The notes: generated by a model not told the origin, from the letters alone. 64,000 nt of DNA from CAYUIG01 sp964444685 (GCA_964444685.1 CAYUIG010000010.1:16176-80175); one strand, 5' to 3'. Shown: positions 33,596 to 42,582, counted from the first letter of the stretch. Program-made: numbers and translations.

Positions 33596-34258
33596 GTGCA
33601 ATCGGCCGAGCCGAAGACCCCGGCGCCCGACCGCGAACGCGGATCCGCTCTGACGCCGGGGCGCCGCAAGCTCATCGTGGCTGCGGCGGTCCTCCTCGTC
33701 ATCGTCGGCGGTGGCGCACTCCTCTTCCGCCAGATCCCCGAATCGGTTTCATGGCCGCTCTTCGTGGGCGTGGTCATCATCGAGGTGATCGTCGCGCCGA
33801 TTCCGGGCGGCGCGATCGGATACATGGGTGCGGCGCGCTTCGGCTTCCTGCAGGCGTGGCCGCTGCTCTACGTCGGCAACATCATCGGTACCGTCGTCGT
33901 CTTCTGGCTCGCCCGCCGCTTCGGCACACCGCTCTTCGAGGAGAACGTGTCCGAAGGCGCGCGCCGCCGCTACGACGCGATCCTGCACGACCATCCGCGC
34001 CTGCTCTGGTTCGTCTACTCCGTCCCGGTCGTGCCCGTCGATGTGCTGAGCGTGCTCGCCGGTCTGTCCACGCTCTCCGCACGGCGCTTCTTCACGATCG
34101 TGTGCACCGGCTACATTGTGTACACGGGCATCGTCGCCTACGTCGGCTCCTTCCTCGCCCAGTTCATCGGCGTGACCGAGGCCGTGTCGGCCATCGGAGG
34201 CGTATTCCTGATCGTGCTGATCGTGTGGCTCTGGAAGTCGCACGGAAAGGGGGCTTGA
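33596..34258 (+). CDS. VTT/DedA-like membrane protein
   Basis: The protein has 220 residues with five or six transmembrane helices. The re-entrant-loop signature of the DedA/TVP38/VTT superfamily is visible: VIVAPIPGGAIGYMGAARFG and NIIGTVVVFWLARRFG, with RLLWFVYSVPVVPVDVLSVL in the second half. Members are linked to lipid scrambling or undecaprenyl-phosphate flipping. The start is GTG 33596 immediately after the previous stop. The next start (GTG 34259) immediately follows its own stop, so the genes form a tight operon. Confidence 0.85.
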   Translation: MQSAEPKTPAPDRERGSALTPGRRKLIVAAAVLLVIVGGGALLFRQIPESVSWPLFVGVVIIEVIVAPIPGGAIGYMGAARFGFLQAWPLLYVGNIIGTVVVFWLARRFGTPLFEENVSEGARRRYDAILHDHPRLLWFVYSVPVVPVDVLSVLAGLSTLSARRFFTIVCTGYIVYTGIVAYVGSFLAQFIGVTEAVSAIGGVFLIVLIVWLWKSHGKGA

Positions 34259-34867
34259 GTGTATCGCGTCGGGTTGACCGGCAACATCGCGAGCGGCAAG
34301 TCGGAGGTGGCGAAGGTGTGGCGGTCGCTCGGTGCGCCGGTGATCGATGCGGATCAGCTCTCGCGGGATGCGGTGGCGCCCGGCTCGCCCGGCTACGAAG
34401 CCGTGGTGCGACGCTTCGGCCCGGACGTCGTCGCGCCCGACGGCGCGATCGATCGCGCGAAACTCCGCGACATCGTGTTCGTCGACGCAGGGGCGCGTGC
34501 AGACCTGGAGGCGATCGTGCATCCGGAGGTCGAGCGGCTGCGTCGCGAGCAGGAAGAAGAACTGGCGGCCGCAGGCGAGTCGATCGTCGTGCACGAGGTG
34601 CCGCTGCTGTTCGAGACCGGGCTGGACGCGGCCATGGATGCGGTCGTATTCGTGGACGCTCCGGCGGACGTTCGTCGGGACCGGCTCATCCGCACGCGCA
34701 GGCTGCGGCCCGACCTCGCCGAGGCGATGATCTCGACGCAGGCGCCGCCCGGACCGAAGCGTGCGAGGGCGCGCATCGTGGTCGAGAACGACGGCACGCT
34801 CGAAGAGCTGCGACGCAGGGCGGAGGAGGCATGGCGGGAGATTCAGGCGGCGTCGCTTTCCGCATAG
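34259..34867 (+). CDS. coaE: Dephospho-CoA kinase
   Basis: The protein has 202 residues and catalyses the last step of coenzyme A synthesis (ATP-dependent 3'-phosphorylation). Walker A is GLTGNIASGKSEVAKVW, then VIDADQLSRDAVAPGSPGYE, HEVPLLFETGLDAAMDAVVF and the lid-region RLIRTRRL. The length is typical. The GTG start follows the VTT stop without a gap. Its last 37 bases overlap the start of the PHP gene in another frame. Confidence 0.94.
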   Translation: MYRVGLTGNIASGKSEVAKVWRSLGAPVIDADQLSRDAVAPGSPGYEAVVRRFGPDVVAPDGAIDRAKLRDIVFVDAGARADLEAIVHPEVERLRREQEEELAAAGESIVVHEVPLLFETGLDAAMDAVVFVDAPADVRRDRLIRTRRLRPDLAEAMISTQAPPGPKRARARIVVENDGTLEELRRRAEEAWREIQAASLSA

Positions 34868-35508
34868 ACATGCACGTGCACACGTCCCGGTCGCACGACT
34901 GTCTGAGCGACCCGGACGCCGTCGTGCGCGCGGCCGCGGCGGCCGGGCTCGCGCGCGTCTGCATCACGGACCACAATGCACTCGACATGGCGCTGAGGTT
35001 GCGGGATCGGCATCCGTCTCTCGTGATCCCGGGAGAGGAAGTGCGCACGGCGGAGGGCGTGGACATCATAGGCCTGTATCTGCACGAAGCCATTCCCAAG
35101 GGGTCGCCCGCGCGCGAGACCTGCGAGCGCATCCGCGCCCAGGGCGGCGTGGTTTACGTGCCACATCCGTTCGCGGGAGGGAAGGGCGGCGGCGGCCGCA
35201 TCCTCGGAGAGATCGAGGATGTGATCGATGCGATGGAAACATTCAACGCGCGGCTGCACGATCCCGCGTTGAACGAGCGCGCTGCACGCTGGGCCGCGGA
35301 ACGCGGGCTGCCCGGCGGCGGTGGTTCCGATGCGCATACACTCGGCGAGGTCGGTCGTGCGTACGTCGAGGTGCCGTCGTTCGAGGACTCGCCGCAGGGA
35401 CTGCTCGCCGCGCTGCGGCAGGGGCGGGTGCACGGACGAGCGTCGTCGCGTGCGGTGCACATCGCGTCGACATGGGCGAAGGTCGTGAAACGGGTGGGGC
35501 GAGGGTAA
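34831..35508 (+). CDS. PHP-domain metal-dependent phosphoesterase
   Basis: The protein has 225 residues. Metal-ligand motifs of the PHP fold occur in order: DMHVHTSRSHD, ITDHNALDM, GEEVRT, VYVPHPF and GGGGSDAHTLGE. Single-domain PHP proteins hydrolyse phosphate esters such as nucleotides or histidinol phosphate; this one resembles the YciV/TrpH type in layout. ATG 34831 has a very strong CGGAGGAGGC Shine-Dalgarno, lying inside coaE. The stop overlaps the ATG of nrnA (TAATG). Confidence 0.88.
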   Translation: MAGDSGGVAFRIDMHVHTSRSHDCLSDPDAVVRAAAAAGLARVCITDHNALDMALRLRDRHPSLVIPGEEVRTAEGVDIIGLYLHEAIPKGSPARETCERIRAQGGVVYVPHPFAGGKGGGGRILGEIEDVIDAMETFNARLHDPALNERAARWAAERGLPGGGGSDAHTLGEVGRAYVEVPSFEDSPQGLLAALRQGRVHGRASSRAVHIASTWAKVVKRVGRG

Positions 35509-36545
35509 TGGAGATCATGCTGGACGTCCCGGCCGCGCGCCGGTCCGGACTCGCACGCGTACTCGAAGCGCTGGAGCGCGCGCAGAACATCGTGTTGAGC
35601 ACCCACGTGAATGCGGACGGCGACGGCGCGGGTTCGGAGTGCGCGCTGGCCGACTGGCTCGCGTCGCAGGGAAAGCGCGTGCGCATCGTGAACCCCACGC
35701 CGTTCCCGGACCTCTACCGCTACCTGCTGGTCGATGACGCGATCGTGGCGGATGCCGGCACGCCCGAGGCGGAGCGCGCCATCGCGGAGGCCGACACGCT
35801 GGTGGTCGTGGATACGAGTGAGCCGTCGCGCATCGGCCGCGTAGCGCCCGCGCGCAACGGCCGTGATGTCGTCGTCATCGACCACCACCTCGCCTCGGAG
35901 AACGGGTTTCAGGGCGTGGTCTTCCAGGATCCTGCCGCGAGCGCGACGGGTGAGCTGATCCATGACCTGCTCCGGCTCGCCGGTCTGCCGCGGCCCTGGC
36001 CGATCCGCGTCGCGGAGGGTGTGTACGTGGCCATCGTCACGGACACCGGATCGTTCCGCTTCTCCAACACGACGCCGCGTGCGCATGCCATCGCAGGCGC
36101 CATGATCGAGGACGGTGTCGATCCGGAAGCCGTGTACCGGCGAATTTTCGCGACGGTGCCGCTGCGACGGCTCAAGCTGCTGCGCGAAGCGCTCGACCAT
36201 CTCGAGGTGGATCCGTCGCTGCCGATCGCGTGGATCACGGTGCAGCCGGGTGTGATGGATACGCTCGGCGTCAACGCGGACGATCTCGAGGGGCTCGTCG
36301 AGCACGCGCGCACGATCGAGGGAACCGAGATCGCGCTCCTGTTCCGTCCCACGTCCGACGGGTCGACGAAGGTGTCGTTCCGCTCGTCGGGGGCGATGAA
36401 CGTGCAGCCGATTGCCCGGCGGTTTGGCGGCGGCGGCCACGCCAAGGCCGCGGGCGCGATCCTGGCCGAACCGCTGGAAAGGGCTCGCGCACGGGTGCTC
36501 AAGGCGGTACGGGAGGCGCTCGCCGCCAGGAACGCGGACGGATAA
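35508..36545 (+). CDS. nrnA: NrnA-type nanoRNase/pAp phosphatase
   Basis: The protein has 345 residues, a DHH-DHHA1 phosphoesterase that degrades short RNA and 3'-phosphoadenosine-5'-phosphate. Motifs are STHVNADGDGAGSECALADW, VVVDTSEPSRIG, VVVIDHHLASENG, VTDTGSFRFSNT and the DHHA1 motif RRFGGGGHAKAAGAIL. It starts at ATG 35508 overlapping the PHP stop. The pairing with coaE and a PHP phosphatase suggests a nucleotide and CoA-related housekeeping block. Confidence 0.92.
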   Translation: MEIMLDVPAARRSGLARVLEALERAQNIVLSTHVNADGDGAGSECALADWLASQGKRVRIVNPTPFPDLYRYLLVDDAIVADAGTPEAERAIAEADTLVVVDTSEPSRIGRVAPARNGRDVVVIDHHLASENGFQGVVFQDPAASATGELIHDLLRLAGLPRPWPIRVAEGVYVAIVTDTGSFRFSNTTPRAHAIAGAMIEDGVDPEAVYRRIFATVPLRRLKLLREALDHLEVDPSLPIAWITVQPGVMDTLGVNADDLEGLVEHARTIEGTEIALLFRPTSDGSTKVSFRSSGAMNVQPIARRFGGGGHAKAAGAILAEPLERARARVLKAVREALAARNADG

Positions 36546-36578
36546 CTTTCCGCGGCACACCCCATTGCAGGTATCAGC

Positions 36579-37697
36579 TTGAGATCCGAGTACCGGAAGC
36601 CCGACTTCACGAAGCCGCCGTTCGACGGCGCGCCCGACGCCCGCTTCGAGCCGGCGCCGGCCGACGGCGTGCTGCCCGAAAACTTCTTCGCAACCAGCAA
36701 CCTGCCGACGTTCGTGCGCGTGGACGGCGAATGGCGCATGCCGCGCTTCCCACGCATGGACGGCGCGATCGTGCAGGAGGACGACGGCACGCTCAGGGTC
36801 GTGGAAGGTCGGTACGTGCGCGCCGGACAGCCCGTGGCCGTCGGTCACGCCGAGGACGCGAGCGAGGGCATCTTCGTGCACACGACGGCGTTCACGGAGG
36901 ATGCGTCCGGCGGCGGCTTCGAGTTCCAGTTCATGCGCTCCGAAGTGAGCCGCGAGAAGCCGGTCGACTATGCGGAGATGGCGCGGCTGCTGCGCACGCA
37001 GCGCGCGACGAAGGGACACATCGCATGGGTCGTCGGGCCCGCCGTGCTGCACGCGCGCGGCCGCGATGCACTCGTCTGGTTCATTGAGAACGGCTACGTG
37101 AACGTGCTGCTAGGCGGCAACGCGGTCGGCGTGCACGACATCGAGCAGGCGCTCATGGGCACCACGCTCGGCATGGACCGGTCGGGACGGCCGGTGCCGG
37201 GCGGACACTCGTTCCACATGCGCGCCATCAACCGCATTGCACTCGCCGGCTCCATCGCCGAGGCCGTCGAAGCGGGCGTGCTCACGGACGGAATCATGCA
37301 CGCGTGCGTGCGCCACAACGTGCCGTTCGTCCTCGCAGGCTCGATCCGCGACGACGGGCCGCTGCCCGACACCATCCCCGACATCGTCCGCGCCCAGGAA
37401 CGCATGCGCGAGCACGCTCAGCGCGCTACCATGGCCGTCATGATCGCTACGGCACTTCACTCCATCGCATTCGGCAACATGCTGCCTTCGTTCTACGTCG
37501 ACGCCGACGGCGGACTGCATCCGCTCACCACCATCGCGGTCGACTCTTCCGAGTTCGTCGTGAGCAAACTCAAGGACCGCGGCACACACCAGGCGTTCGG
37601 CGTCATCACCAACGCGCAGGACTTCCTCCACGTGCTGCGCCACTTCGTCGAACAGCAGGAGCTGGCCGAGAGCACGGCCCAGAGGAGCGCATCGTGA
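36579..37697 (+). CDS. LOR/SDH-type (TIGR00300) NAD-dependent ornithine cyclodeaminase-like enzyme
   Basis: The protein has 372 residues with the conserved LOR/SDH block: LPENFFATSNLPTFVRVDGE near 50-70, FMRSEVSREKPVDY, VVGPAVLHARGRDAL, GNAVGVHDIEQALMGTTLG, then VPFVLAGSIRDDGPLPDTIP and ATALHSIAFGNMLPSF. Related archaeal and cyanobacterial proteins (including the C-terminal part of ArgZ/AgrE) convert ornithine to proline and ammonia with NAD+. The far N-terminal region is shorter than in archaeal forms. TTG 36579 is the apparent start, with a weak CAGG. It overlaps the next gene (GTGA). speA and speB lie 2-7 kb downstream. Confidence 0.8.
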   Translation: MRSEYRKPDFTKPPFDGAPDARFEPAPADGVLPENFFATSNLPTFVRVDGEWRMPRFPRMDGAIVQEDDGTLRVVEGRYVRAGQPVAVGHAEDASEGIFVHTTAFTEDASGGGFEFQFMRSEVSREKPVDYAEMARLLRTQRATKGHIAWVVGPAVLHARGRDALVWFIENGYVNVLLGGNAVGVHDIEQALMGTTLGMDRSGRPVPGGHSFHMRAINRIALAGSIAEAVEAGVLTDGIMHACVRHNVPFVLAGSIRDDGPLPDTIPDIVRAQERMREHAQRATMAVMIATALHSIAFGNMLPSFYVDADGGLHPLTTIAVDSSEFVVSKLKDRGTHQAFGVITNAQDFLHVLRHFVEQQELAESTAQRSAS

Positions 37698-38215
37698 GTG
37701 CGCGCGACTGGGCTGCACCCAAGTGGGTCAACACCGAGGGCGACGAGGGCGCCGTCGGCGCGCTCCTCGACCGCCTCGGCCGCACCATTCCGCCCGAGTC
37801 CGTCGACGAGCTCTGGATCTTCGCTACGCGCCGCGCCGGCGGCATCGAGAGTACCGTGCTCGTCGTCGCGTGCTTCACCGAGGACGCCGACAGGCGCGAC
37901 GTCTCCACCGCCCGCTTCCTCGTCACCCGCGACCGGAAGGGGCGCGCTACCGTCGACGAGCAGATCGACCATCACGCCACCGCACCCGCCGACGCCGTCG
38001 GCCGCGTCGTCGACGGCGTCCTGCGCCGGCTCGGCGACGACGCCGCGCAGCCGCCCCGCCTCGAAGCCGTTTCCGGCGACCGCGACCGCTGGGACGCCCT
38101 CGTCCGCGAGCTCGGCGGCGTCCCGGCGCCGCGTGAAGAAGCCGCGGATCCGGCGGCAGCCGGGTCGCCGCCGTTGCCGGAGGCGGAGGGTTCCGCTATC
38201 AATAATGAGTCTTGA
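37694..38215 (+). CDS. Conserved-looking cytoplasmic protein of unknown function
   Basis: The protein has 173 residues from GTG 37694, which overlaps the stop of the LOR/SDH gene, so it is translationally coupled. It has a mixed alpha/beta pattern (VDELWIFATRRAGGIESTVLVVACFTE; DRRDVSTARFLVTRD), no signal and no Cys cluster. The C-terminus is low-complexity Ala/Pro-rich. No family was recognised. Its end overlaps the palindrome upstream of the Fur-like gene. Confidence 0.65.
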   Translation: MSARDWAAPKWVNTEGDEGAVGALLDRLGRTIPPESVDELWIFATRRAGGIESTVLVVACFTEDADRRDVSTARFLVTRDRKGRATVDEQIDHHATAPADAVGRVVDGVLRRLGDDAAQPPRLEAVSGDRDRWDALVRELGGVPAPREEAADPAAAGSPPLPEAEGSAINNES

Positions 38216-38219
38216 TAGC
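38195..38219. promoter_or_regulatory. 8-9-8 palindrome at the Fur-family gene
   Basis: GCTATCAA-taatgagtc-TTGATAGC is perfect in both arms and AT-rich within GC-rich DNA. It ends 11 bases before the GTG at 38231 and covers the stop of the preceding gene. Position and symmetry suggest autoregulation by the Fur-family protein it precedes. Confidence 0.5.
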
Positions 38220-38230
38220 TGGAGGGCCGC

Positions 38231-38710
38231 GTGAGCTTCGTTCATCTTTTCCGACGTTACCTCAAGGAGCAGGGGCTGCCGGTCACGCAGCAGCGTGAGG
38301 TGATCGCGGAGGTGGTGTTCGGCTCGTCGGGCCACCTGTCGGTGGAGGAGATCGAGAAGCTGCTGCGTGAGCGCGGCGAGCGGATCGGCAAGGCGACGAT
38401 CTACCGGACGCTCGAGATGCTGGTAAAGAGCGGGCTGGTGGCCGAGCACGATTTCGGCGAGGGGTTCAAGCGTTACGAGCATCTGTTCGGCCAGAACCCC
38501 GTGCGTGAGCATCTCGTGTGTACGGAGTGCGGGAAGGTGACGGAGATCCACAGCACGGAGCTGGTGCGGGTGCAGGAAGACGAGGCGCGTCGCCACGGCT
38601 TCCAGCCCGCGCGCTACCGGCTGCAGATCTACGGTCTGTGCGCTGGGTGCCAGGCGGCGGGAGTCGAGCTGCGCTGGGAAGGGTTGAGCTGTCCGATCGA
38701 GACGATCTGA
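38231..38710 (+). CDS. Fur-family transcriptional regulator
   Basis: The protein has 159 residues. The winged-helix part has LPVTQQREVIAEVVFGSSGH, LSVEEIEKLLRE and the recognition helix KATIYRTLEMLVKSGLV. The dimerisation half has two CxxC pairs for structural zinc, VCTECGKVTEI and CAGCQAAG. The usual HHHDH-type metal cluster is reduced: it has EHLFGQNPVREHLVC. Whether it senses iron, zinc or peroxide cannot be told. GGAGGG precedes GTG 38231 by five bases. Confidence 0.9.
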   Translation: MSFVHLFRRYLKEQGLPVTQQREVIAEVVFGSSGHLSVEEIEKLLRERGERIGKATIYRTLEMLVKSGLVAEHDFGEGFKRYEHLFGQNPVREHLVCTECGKVTEIHSTELVRVQEDEARRHGFQPARYRLQIYGLCAGCQAAGVELRWEGLSCPIETI

Positions 38711-38732
38711 AGCCTTCCTCTTTCTTCCTTAC

Positions 38733-39326
38733 ATGACCGGAACCGAGGCAGTGACGCTGGAGCGGTTGGCTCGACCGATGGGCCGCGGTCTGCTCATGCG
38801 TACGCCGCTCGGGTGGGTCATCGGGATCGTGGCGGGCGTGCTGCTGATCGTCGCGATCGAGTCGCTGGGCATGTCGGGCCTGCAGTCGCCGCTGGTGCTG
38901 GGCGTGGGGCTCGGCGTGAGCAGTCAGCAGTTTCGTGCGTTGCGGCCGGTGCTCGGGTCGCGCGGCCGCTGGATCCTTATGAGCTGCCTGGGGCTCGCGC
39001 TGCCGTTCCTCGTGGCGGATGCAGCCACGCTCGCGGGACGGCCGCTGCCCTACGAGCTCACGACCTTCGTGGTTGTCGGCGGCGTGATCGCGAGTTTCCT
39101 GCAGTGGCGCCAGCTGCGTGAGCGTACGGACGGATCGGAAGGCTGGCTCTTCGCTTCTCCTGCGGGATACGTAGCGGCCGCGGCCACCGTGTGGGCGAAC
39201 GACCGTGTGCTGCCGAGCGCAGTCGGGATCGTCGGGCTCCTGCAGTACGTCTTCGTGATCGTGCTCGCGGGTGTGTTTCTCGGTGCACTGACTGCGGTGG
39301 CCGCCGCGCGTTTCACTCCCCGCTAA
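38733..39326 (+). CDS. Polytopic membrane protein of unknown function
   Basis: The protein has 197 residues with about six hydrophobic segments (GWVIGIVAGVLLIVAIES; LVLGVGLGVSSQQFRAL; ILMSCLGLALPFLVA; FVVVGGVIASFLQW; and two C-terminal). There are few charged residues inside the helices apart from a Gln/Arg loop. It starts at ATG 38733, 22 bp after the Fur-like gene, and probably shares its transcript. The stop overlaps the convergent SRPBCC gene by four bases. No family was recognised. Confidence 0.7.
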   Translation: MTGTEAVTLERLARPMGRGLLMRTPLGWVIGIVAGVLLIVAIESLGMSGLQSPLVLGVGLGVSSQQFRALRPVLGSRGRWILMSCLGLALPFLVADAATLAGRPLPYELTTFVVVGGVIASFLQWRQLRERTDGSEGWLFASPAGYVAAAATVWANDRVLPSAVGIVGLLQYVFVIVLAGVFLGALTAVAAARFTPR

Positions 39327-39781
39327 TCGTCGACGGCCTCGGCGTACCTCGCGAGGATCATCGGCCAGCCGTACTCGGAGTCCATCGCGTCCCGGTATTT
39401 CACGGCATCATCGCCGTGCCGGTCGAAACCGCTGTGCTCGAGTTCGATACGCGTGCCACCGTCCACAGCCGTGAAGCGAACCTCGACTTCACTCGCGCGT
39501 TCGGGATCCGGCTGTGGCACGCGGTCGGGTCCGATCTGCCACGTGAATACGATCCGGTGCGGCGGCTCCCATGCCAGGACGCGGCCCCAGTCGCAGCGGA
39601 AGCCGAACGGCCCGCGCTCGTAGCAGAATCCGCCTGCGCGCGGCTCGATCGCGATCGTTCCCAGGACCTCGCCGGCCCACGTGTACGCGCGCGGCCACCA
39701 CGTGGCGAGGCCCTCGGTGAAGACGTGAAACGCGTGTGCGGCCTCGGCGCCAACGGTGATCGTACGCCGAATCGCGCTCAT
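39323..39781 (-). CDS. SRPBCC (AHSA1-like) domain protein
   Basis: The protein has 152 residues with the START/Bet v1-like pattern: AIRRTITVGAEAAHAFHVFT, WWPRAYTWAG, GRVLAWEPPHRIVFTWQIG, EVEVRFTAVDGGTRIELEHS and a C-terminal GWPMILARYAEAVDD helix. Members bind small hydrophobic ligands or act as chaperone activators. The start codon overlaps the stop of speA (ATGA), so it is translated after speA from the same message. Confidence 0.88.
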   Translation of the reverse strand: MSAIRRTITVGAEAAHAFHVFTEGLATWWPRAYTWAGEVLGTIAIEPRAGGFCYERGPFGFRCDWGRVLAWEPPHRIVFTWQIGPDRVPQPDPERASEVEVRFTAVDGGTRIELEHSGFDRHGDDAVKYRDAMDSEYGWPMILARYAEAVDD

Positions 39782-41661
39782 TCTCCTTCGAGGTAGGTGT
39801 AGCCCGCGAGTCCGTCGATGTAGTCTGCGATGAACGCGTTCGCTTCCTCCCGGGCGAGTCCTGCACGTGCGACCTTGCGTCGGAAGGTGGTGATGAGGTC
39901 GGCGGCGCTGAACTGCACGTAATCGAGGACTTCGGTCACGGTGTCTCCGTGGACGAGGTCGCCGATCTCGTAGCCGGAATCGGTGAGCCGGATGTGCACG
40001 GCGTTGGTGTCACCGAAGAGGTTGTGCAGGTCGCCCAGGATCTCCTGGTACGCGCCGGTGAGGAAGATGCCGAGGATGTACGGCTCGCCGGGCTCGAGCG
40101 GGTGCAGCTCCAGCGCCGGCTTGGGGCGCCGCCAGCCGGCGAAGCGGTCGATCTTGCCGTCGGAGTCGCAGGTCATGTCCTGGAGCGTGCCGCGTCGCGT
40201 CGGCTCCTCGTCGAGCCGATGGATGGGCATGATCGGGAAGATCTGGTCGATCGCCCACGAGTCCGGCAGCGACTGGAAGAGCGAGAAGTTGCAGAAGTAC
40301 CGATCGATGAGCGTGGCCTCGATCTCCGGCAGGATGTCCTCGTACTCGTCGGGATCGCGCGCGGCGAGCGCGGCAACGCGGTTCATGATCGTGAGGTAGA
40401 GCCGCTCGGCGAGGGCGCGTTCCGGCAGGCGCAGCGTTCCGCTGTTGAAGTGAATCTGCATCTGCTCCTTGTGGAACGACGCGTCGTGATACACCTCGCG
40501 GAGCTTGCGCTCGGAGACGTCGCGTGCGATCGCGGCCATCTCGTGCACGATGGGATGCGCGTCCTCGGGCGGCTCATCCGGCGTCTCGAGGAGCTGTGTC
40601 TCCGTATCGATCACCTTGATCAGCAGGAGCGCGTGGTGCGCGGTGAGCGCGCGGCCGGACTCGCTGATGACGTGCGGCATCGGCAGCTCGTTCTCGCGGC
40701 ACGCCTCGGCCAGCGTGTAGATCACGTCGTTGGCGTACTCCTGGATGGAGTAGTTGACGCTGGCGGCCGCGACGGAGCGGGTACCGTCGTAGTCGACGCC
40801 CAGTCCGCCGCCGACATCGACGTAGCCGATGTCGATGCCGAGCTGGCGCAGTTCGACGTAGTAGCGCGCGACCTCGGTCATGCCCTGCTTGATGTTGCGG
40901 ATGTCGGGGATCTGGGAGCCGAGGTGGAAGTGGATCATGCGCAGCATCGACGTCCGGCCGGCGGCGCGCAGCTTCTCGACCACACTCATCAGCGGCGACG
41001 CGTTCAGTCCGAATTTGCTCTTCTCCCCAGCCGACTCCGACCAACGGCCGGCACCGGCGGTCGAGAGCTTGATGCGGACGCCCGCCGTGGGCTCGACGCC
41101 CATGTCCTCCGCGACGCGCAGCAGCGTGTCGACCTCATCGAGCTTCTCGAGCACGATCAGCACGGTGTGGCCAAGCTTCTGGCCGATCAGGGCGAGGCGC
41201 ATGTATTCCTCGTCCTTGTAGCCGTTGCACACGATGATGTGATCGTTGCGCTCGGTGAGGGCGAGGACAGCCTGCAGTTCGGGTTTGCTGCCGACCTCCA
41301 GCCCGACGCCGAACGGCTCGCCGAACTGGAGGATCTCCTCTACGACGTGTCGCTGCTGGTTCACCTTGATCGGATACACGGTGGTGTAGCCGCCGTCGAA
41401 CTCGAATTCGGTGATGGCGTGGCGGAAACGTTCGGTCAGCGTCTGGATGCGCGTGCGTAGGATGTCGGAGAAGCGGAGCAGCAGGGGAAGCCCGACGCCC
41501 TGCGCCTCGAGGTCGACGGCGAGCTCGAAGAGGTCGAGCCCGCGATCGGGATCGCGCGTCGGGTGGACCGTGACGCGGCCGCGGTCGTTCACGTCGAAAT
41601 AGCCGATGCCCCAGCCCTCGACGTTATAGAGGTCCTTCGAGTCCTGTATGGTCCAGCGCAT
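39778..41661 (-). CDS. speA: Biosynthetic arginine decarboxylase
   Basis: The protein has 627 residues, typical for the PLP-dependent alanine-racemase-fold enzyme that makes agmatine and CO2 from arginine. The PLP Lys is in TTVYPIKVNQQRHVVEE, followed by GLEVGSKPEL, KFGLNASPL, IHFHLGSQIPDIRNIK, DVGGGLGVDYDGTRS and SESGRALTAHHALL. The start at 41661 (MRWTIQDSKDLYNVEGWGIG) matches the family; the frame stays open another 450 bases with repetitive sequence. The product feeds agmatinase, encoded 2.2 kb away on the other strand. Confidence 0.95.
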   Translation of the reverse strand: MRWTIQDSKDLYNVEGWGIGYFDVNDRGRVTVHPTRDPDRGLDLFELAVDLEAQGVGLPLLLRFSDILRTRIQTLTERFRHAITEFEFDGGYTTVYPIKVNQQRHVVEEILQFGEPFGVGLEVGSKPELQAVLALTERNDHIIVCNGYKDEEYMRLALIGQKLGHTVLIVLEKLDEVDTLLRVAEDMGVEPTAGVRIKLSTAGAGRWSESAGEKSKFGLNASPLMSVVEKLRAAGRTSMLRMIHFHLGSQIPDIRNIKQGMTEVARYYVELRQLGIDIGYVDVGGGLGVDYDGTRSVAAASVNYSIQEYANDVIYTLAEACRENELPMPHVISESGRALTAHHALLLIKVIDTETQLLETPDEPPEDAHPIVHEMAAIARDVSERKLREVYHDASFHKEQMQIHFNSGTLRLPERALAERLYLTIMNRVAALAARDPDEYEDILPEIEATLIDRYFCNFSLFQSLPDSWAIDQIFPIMPIHRLDEEPTRRGTLQDMTCDSDGKIDRFAGWRRPKPALELHPLEPGEPYILGIFLTGAYQEILGDLHNLFGDTNAVHIRLTDSGYEIGDLVHGDTVTEVLDYVQFSAADLITTFRRKVARAGLAREEANAFIADYIDGLAGYTYLEGE

Positions 41662-41826
41662 GTCACGATCCGGTTGTCTGTTGCGGGCGGAAGTTTGGGC
41701 CCGGGCGCGCGCGCGCGAAAGGGAGGGGAACCCGAACGGCGCCGGAGCAGTAGGAGATCCGGGCACGCGCGGGTGGCGGGGTCGTGGATCGGGGGCGTGC
41801 CCGGTTCCCCGGACCGGCAGGGCGCC

Positions 41827-42573
41827 ATGCAATGCACCGTTCGTTCCCTTCCGCGCGGCTTCGTCGTTCTCTTCGCGCTGTTCCTGATCCCATCCGCATC
41901 CCGAGCCCAGGACTTCATGTTCGGCGTCCCGGCGGGCTCGCTGACGCTGCGGGGCGGGGTGGCGTTCGCGCGGGCAGGGAGTGACATCTTCGACGACTCG
42001 TTCGAGCTGTTCACGCTCGACAAGAGCGACTTCAACGGCTTCGACATCTCCGCGGACTTCGGAGTGCGCGTGGCGCCGCGGTTCGACGTGGTGGTCGGCG
42101 TCGGCGGGTCGCATGCGCGCTCGGGCTCCGAGTACAACGACTGGCTGGGCGAGGACGACCGTCCGATCGAACAGGTGACGTCGTTCACGCGCGTGCCCAT
42201 CACGGCGGGATTGCGGGCGTACCTGACGCCGCGCGGCCGCGAGATCGGCCGGTTCGCGTGGGTGCCCACGCGCGGTGCCGTCTACGCGCAGGCGGGCGCC
42301 GGCTTCATGTACTACCGCTTCGCCCAGGAAGGCGAGTTCGTCAACTTCGAGACGCTCGACATCGTGGAGGATCGGATCGAGTCGTCGGGCTTTACACCCA
42401 CCGTGTACGCGGCGCTGGGTGGCGAATTCAATCTGAGCGAGCGGTTTGCGCTGGTTGCGGATGCGCGCTATTCATGGGCGTCGGCCGAGCTGGATCCGAC
42501 GGTGTTCGACGGCTTCGAGCCGATCGACCTCTCGGGGCTGGGAACGACGGTCGGATTCCTCGTGCGGTTCTAG
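41827..42573 (+). CDS. Outer-membrane beta-barrel-like protein
   Basis: The protein has 248 residues. The signal peptide (RGFVVLFALFLIPSASRAQ) ends at a typical SRAQD. The mature part alternates hydrophobic and polar residues in beta-strand fashion (GFDISADFGVRVAPRFDVVV; GAVYAQAGAGFMYYRF) and ends with the aromatic terminal strand GTTVGFLVRF, as outer-membrane barrels do. The start is ATG 41827. It diverges from speA over 165 bp of GC-rich DNA containing a CG dinucleotide run. It is followed 9 bp later by a secreted Tyr/Gly-rich protein. Confidence 0.8.
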   Translation: MQCTVRSLPRGFVVLFALFLIPSASRAQDFMFGVPAGSLTLRGGVAFARAGSDIFDDSFELFTLDKSDFNGFDISADFGVRVAPRFDVVVGVGGSHARSGSEYNDWLGEDDRPIEQVTSFTRVPITAGLRAYLTPRGREIGRFAWVPTRGAVYAQAGAGFMYYRFAQEGEFVNFETLDIVEDRIESSGFTPTVYAALGGEFNLSERFALVADARYSWASAELDPTVFDGFEPIDLSGLGTTVGFLVRF

Positions 42574-42582
42574 GAGGTTCTC

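Noticed and set aside
34831..34867. Frameshift between coaE and the PHP gene
   Set aside because: Both reading frames are complete, and the PHP gene has its own strong Shine-Dalgarno inside coaE; this is a normal overlap.
41704..41716. CG dinucleotide run as a possible Z-DNA switch upstream of speA
   Set aside because: Short, and such runs are expected by chance at this base composition; no symmetry or spacing to a start supports a role.
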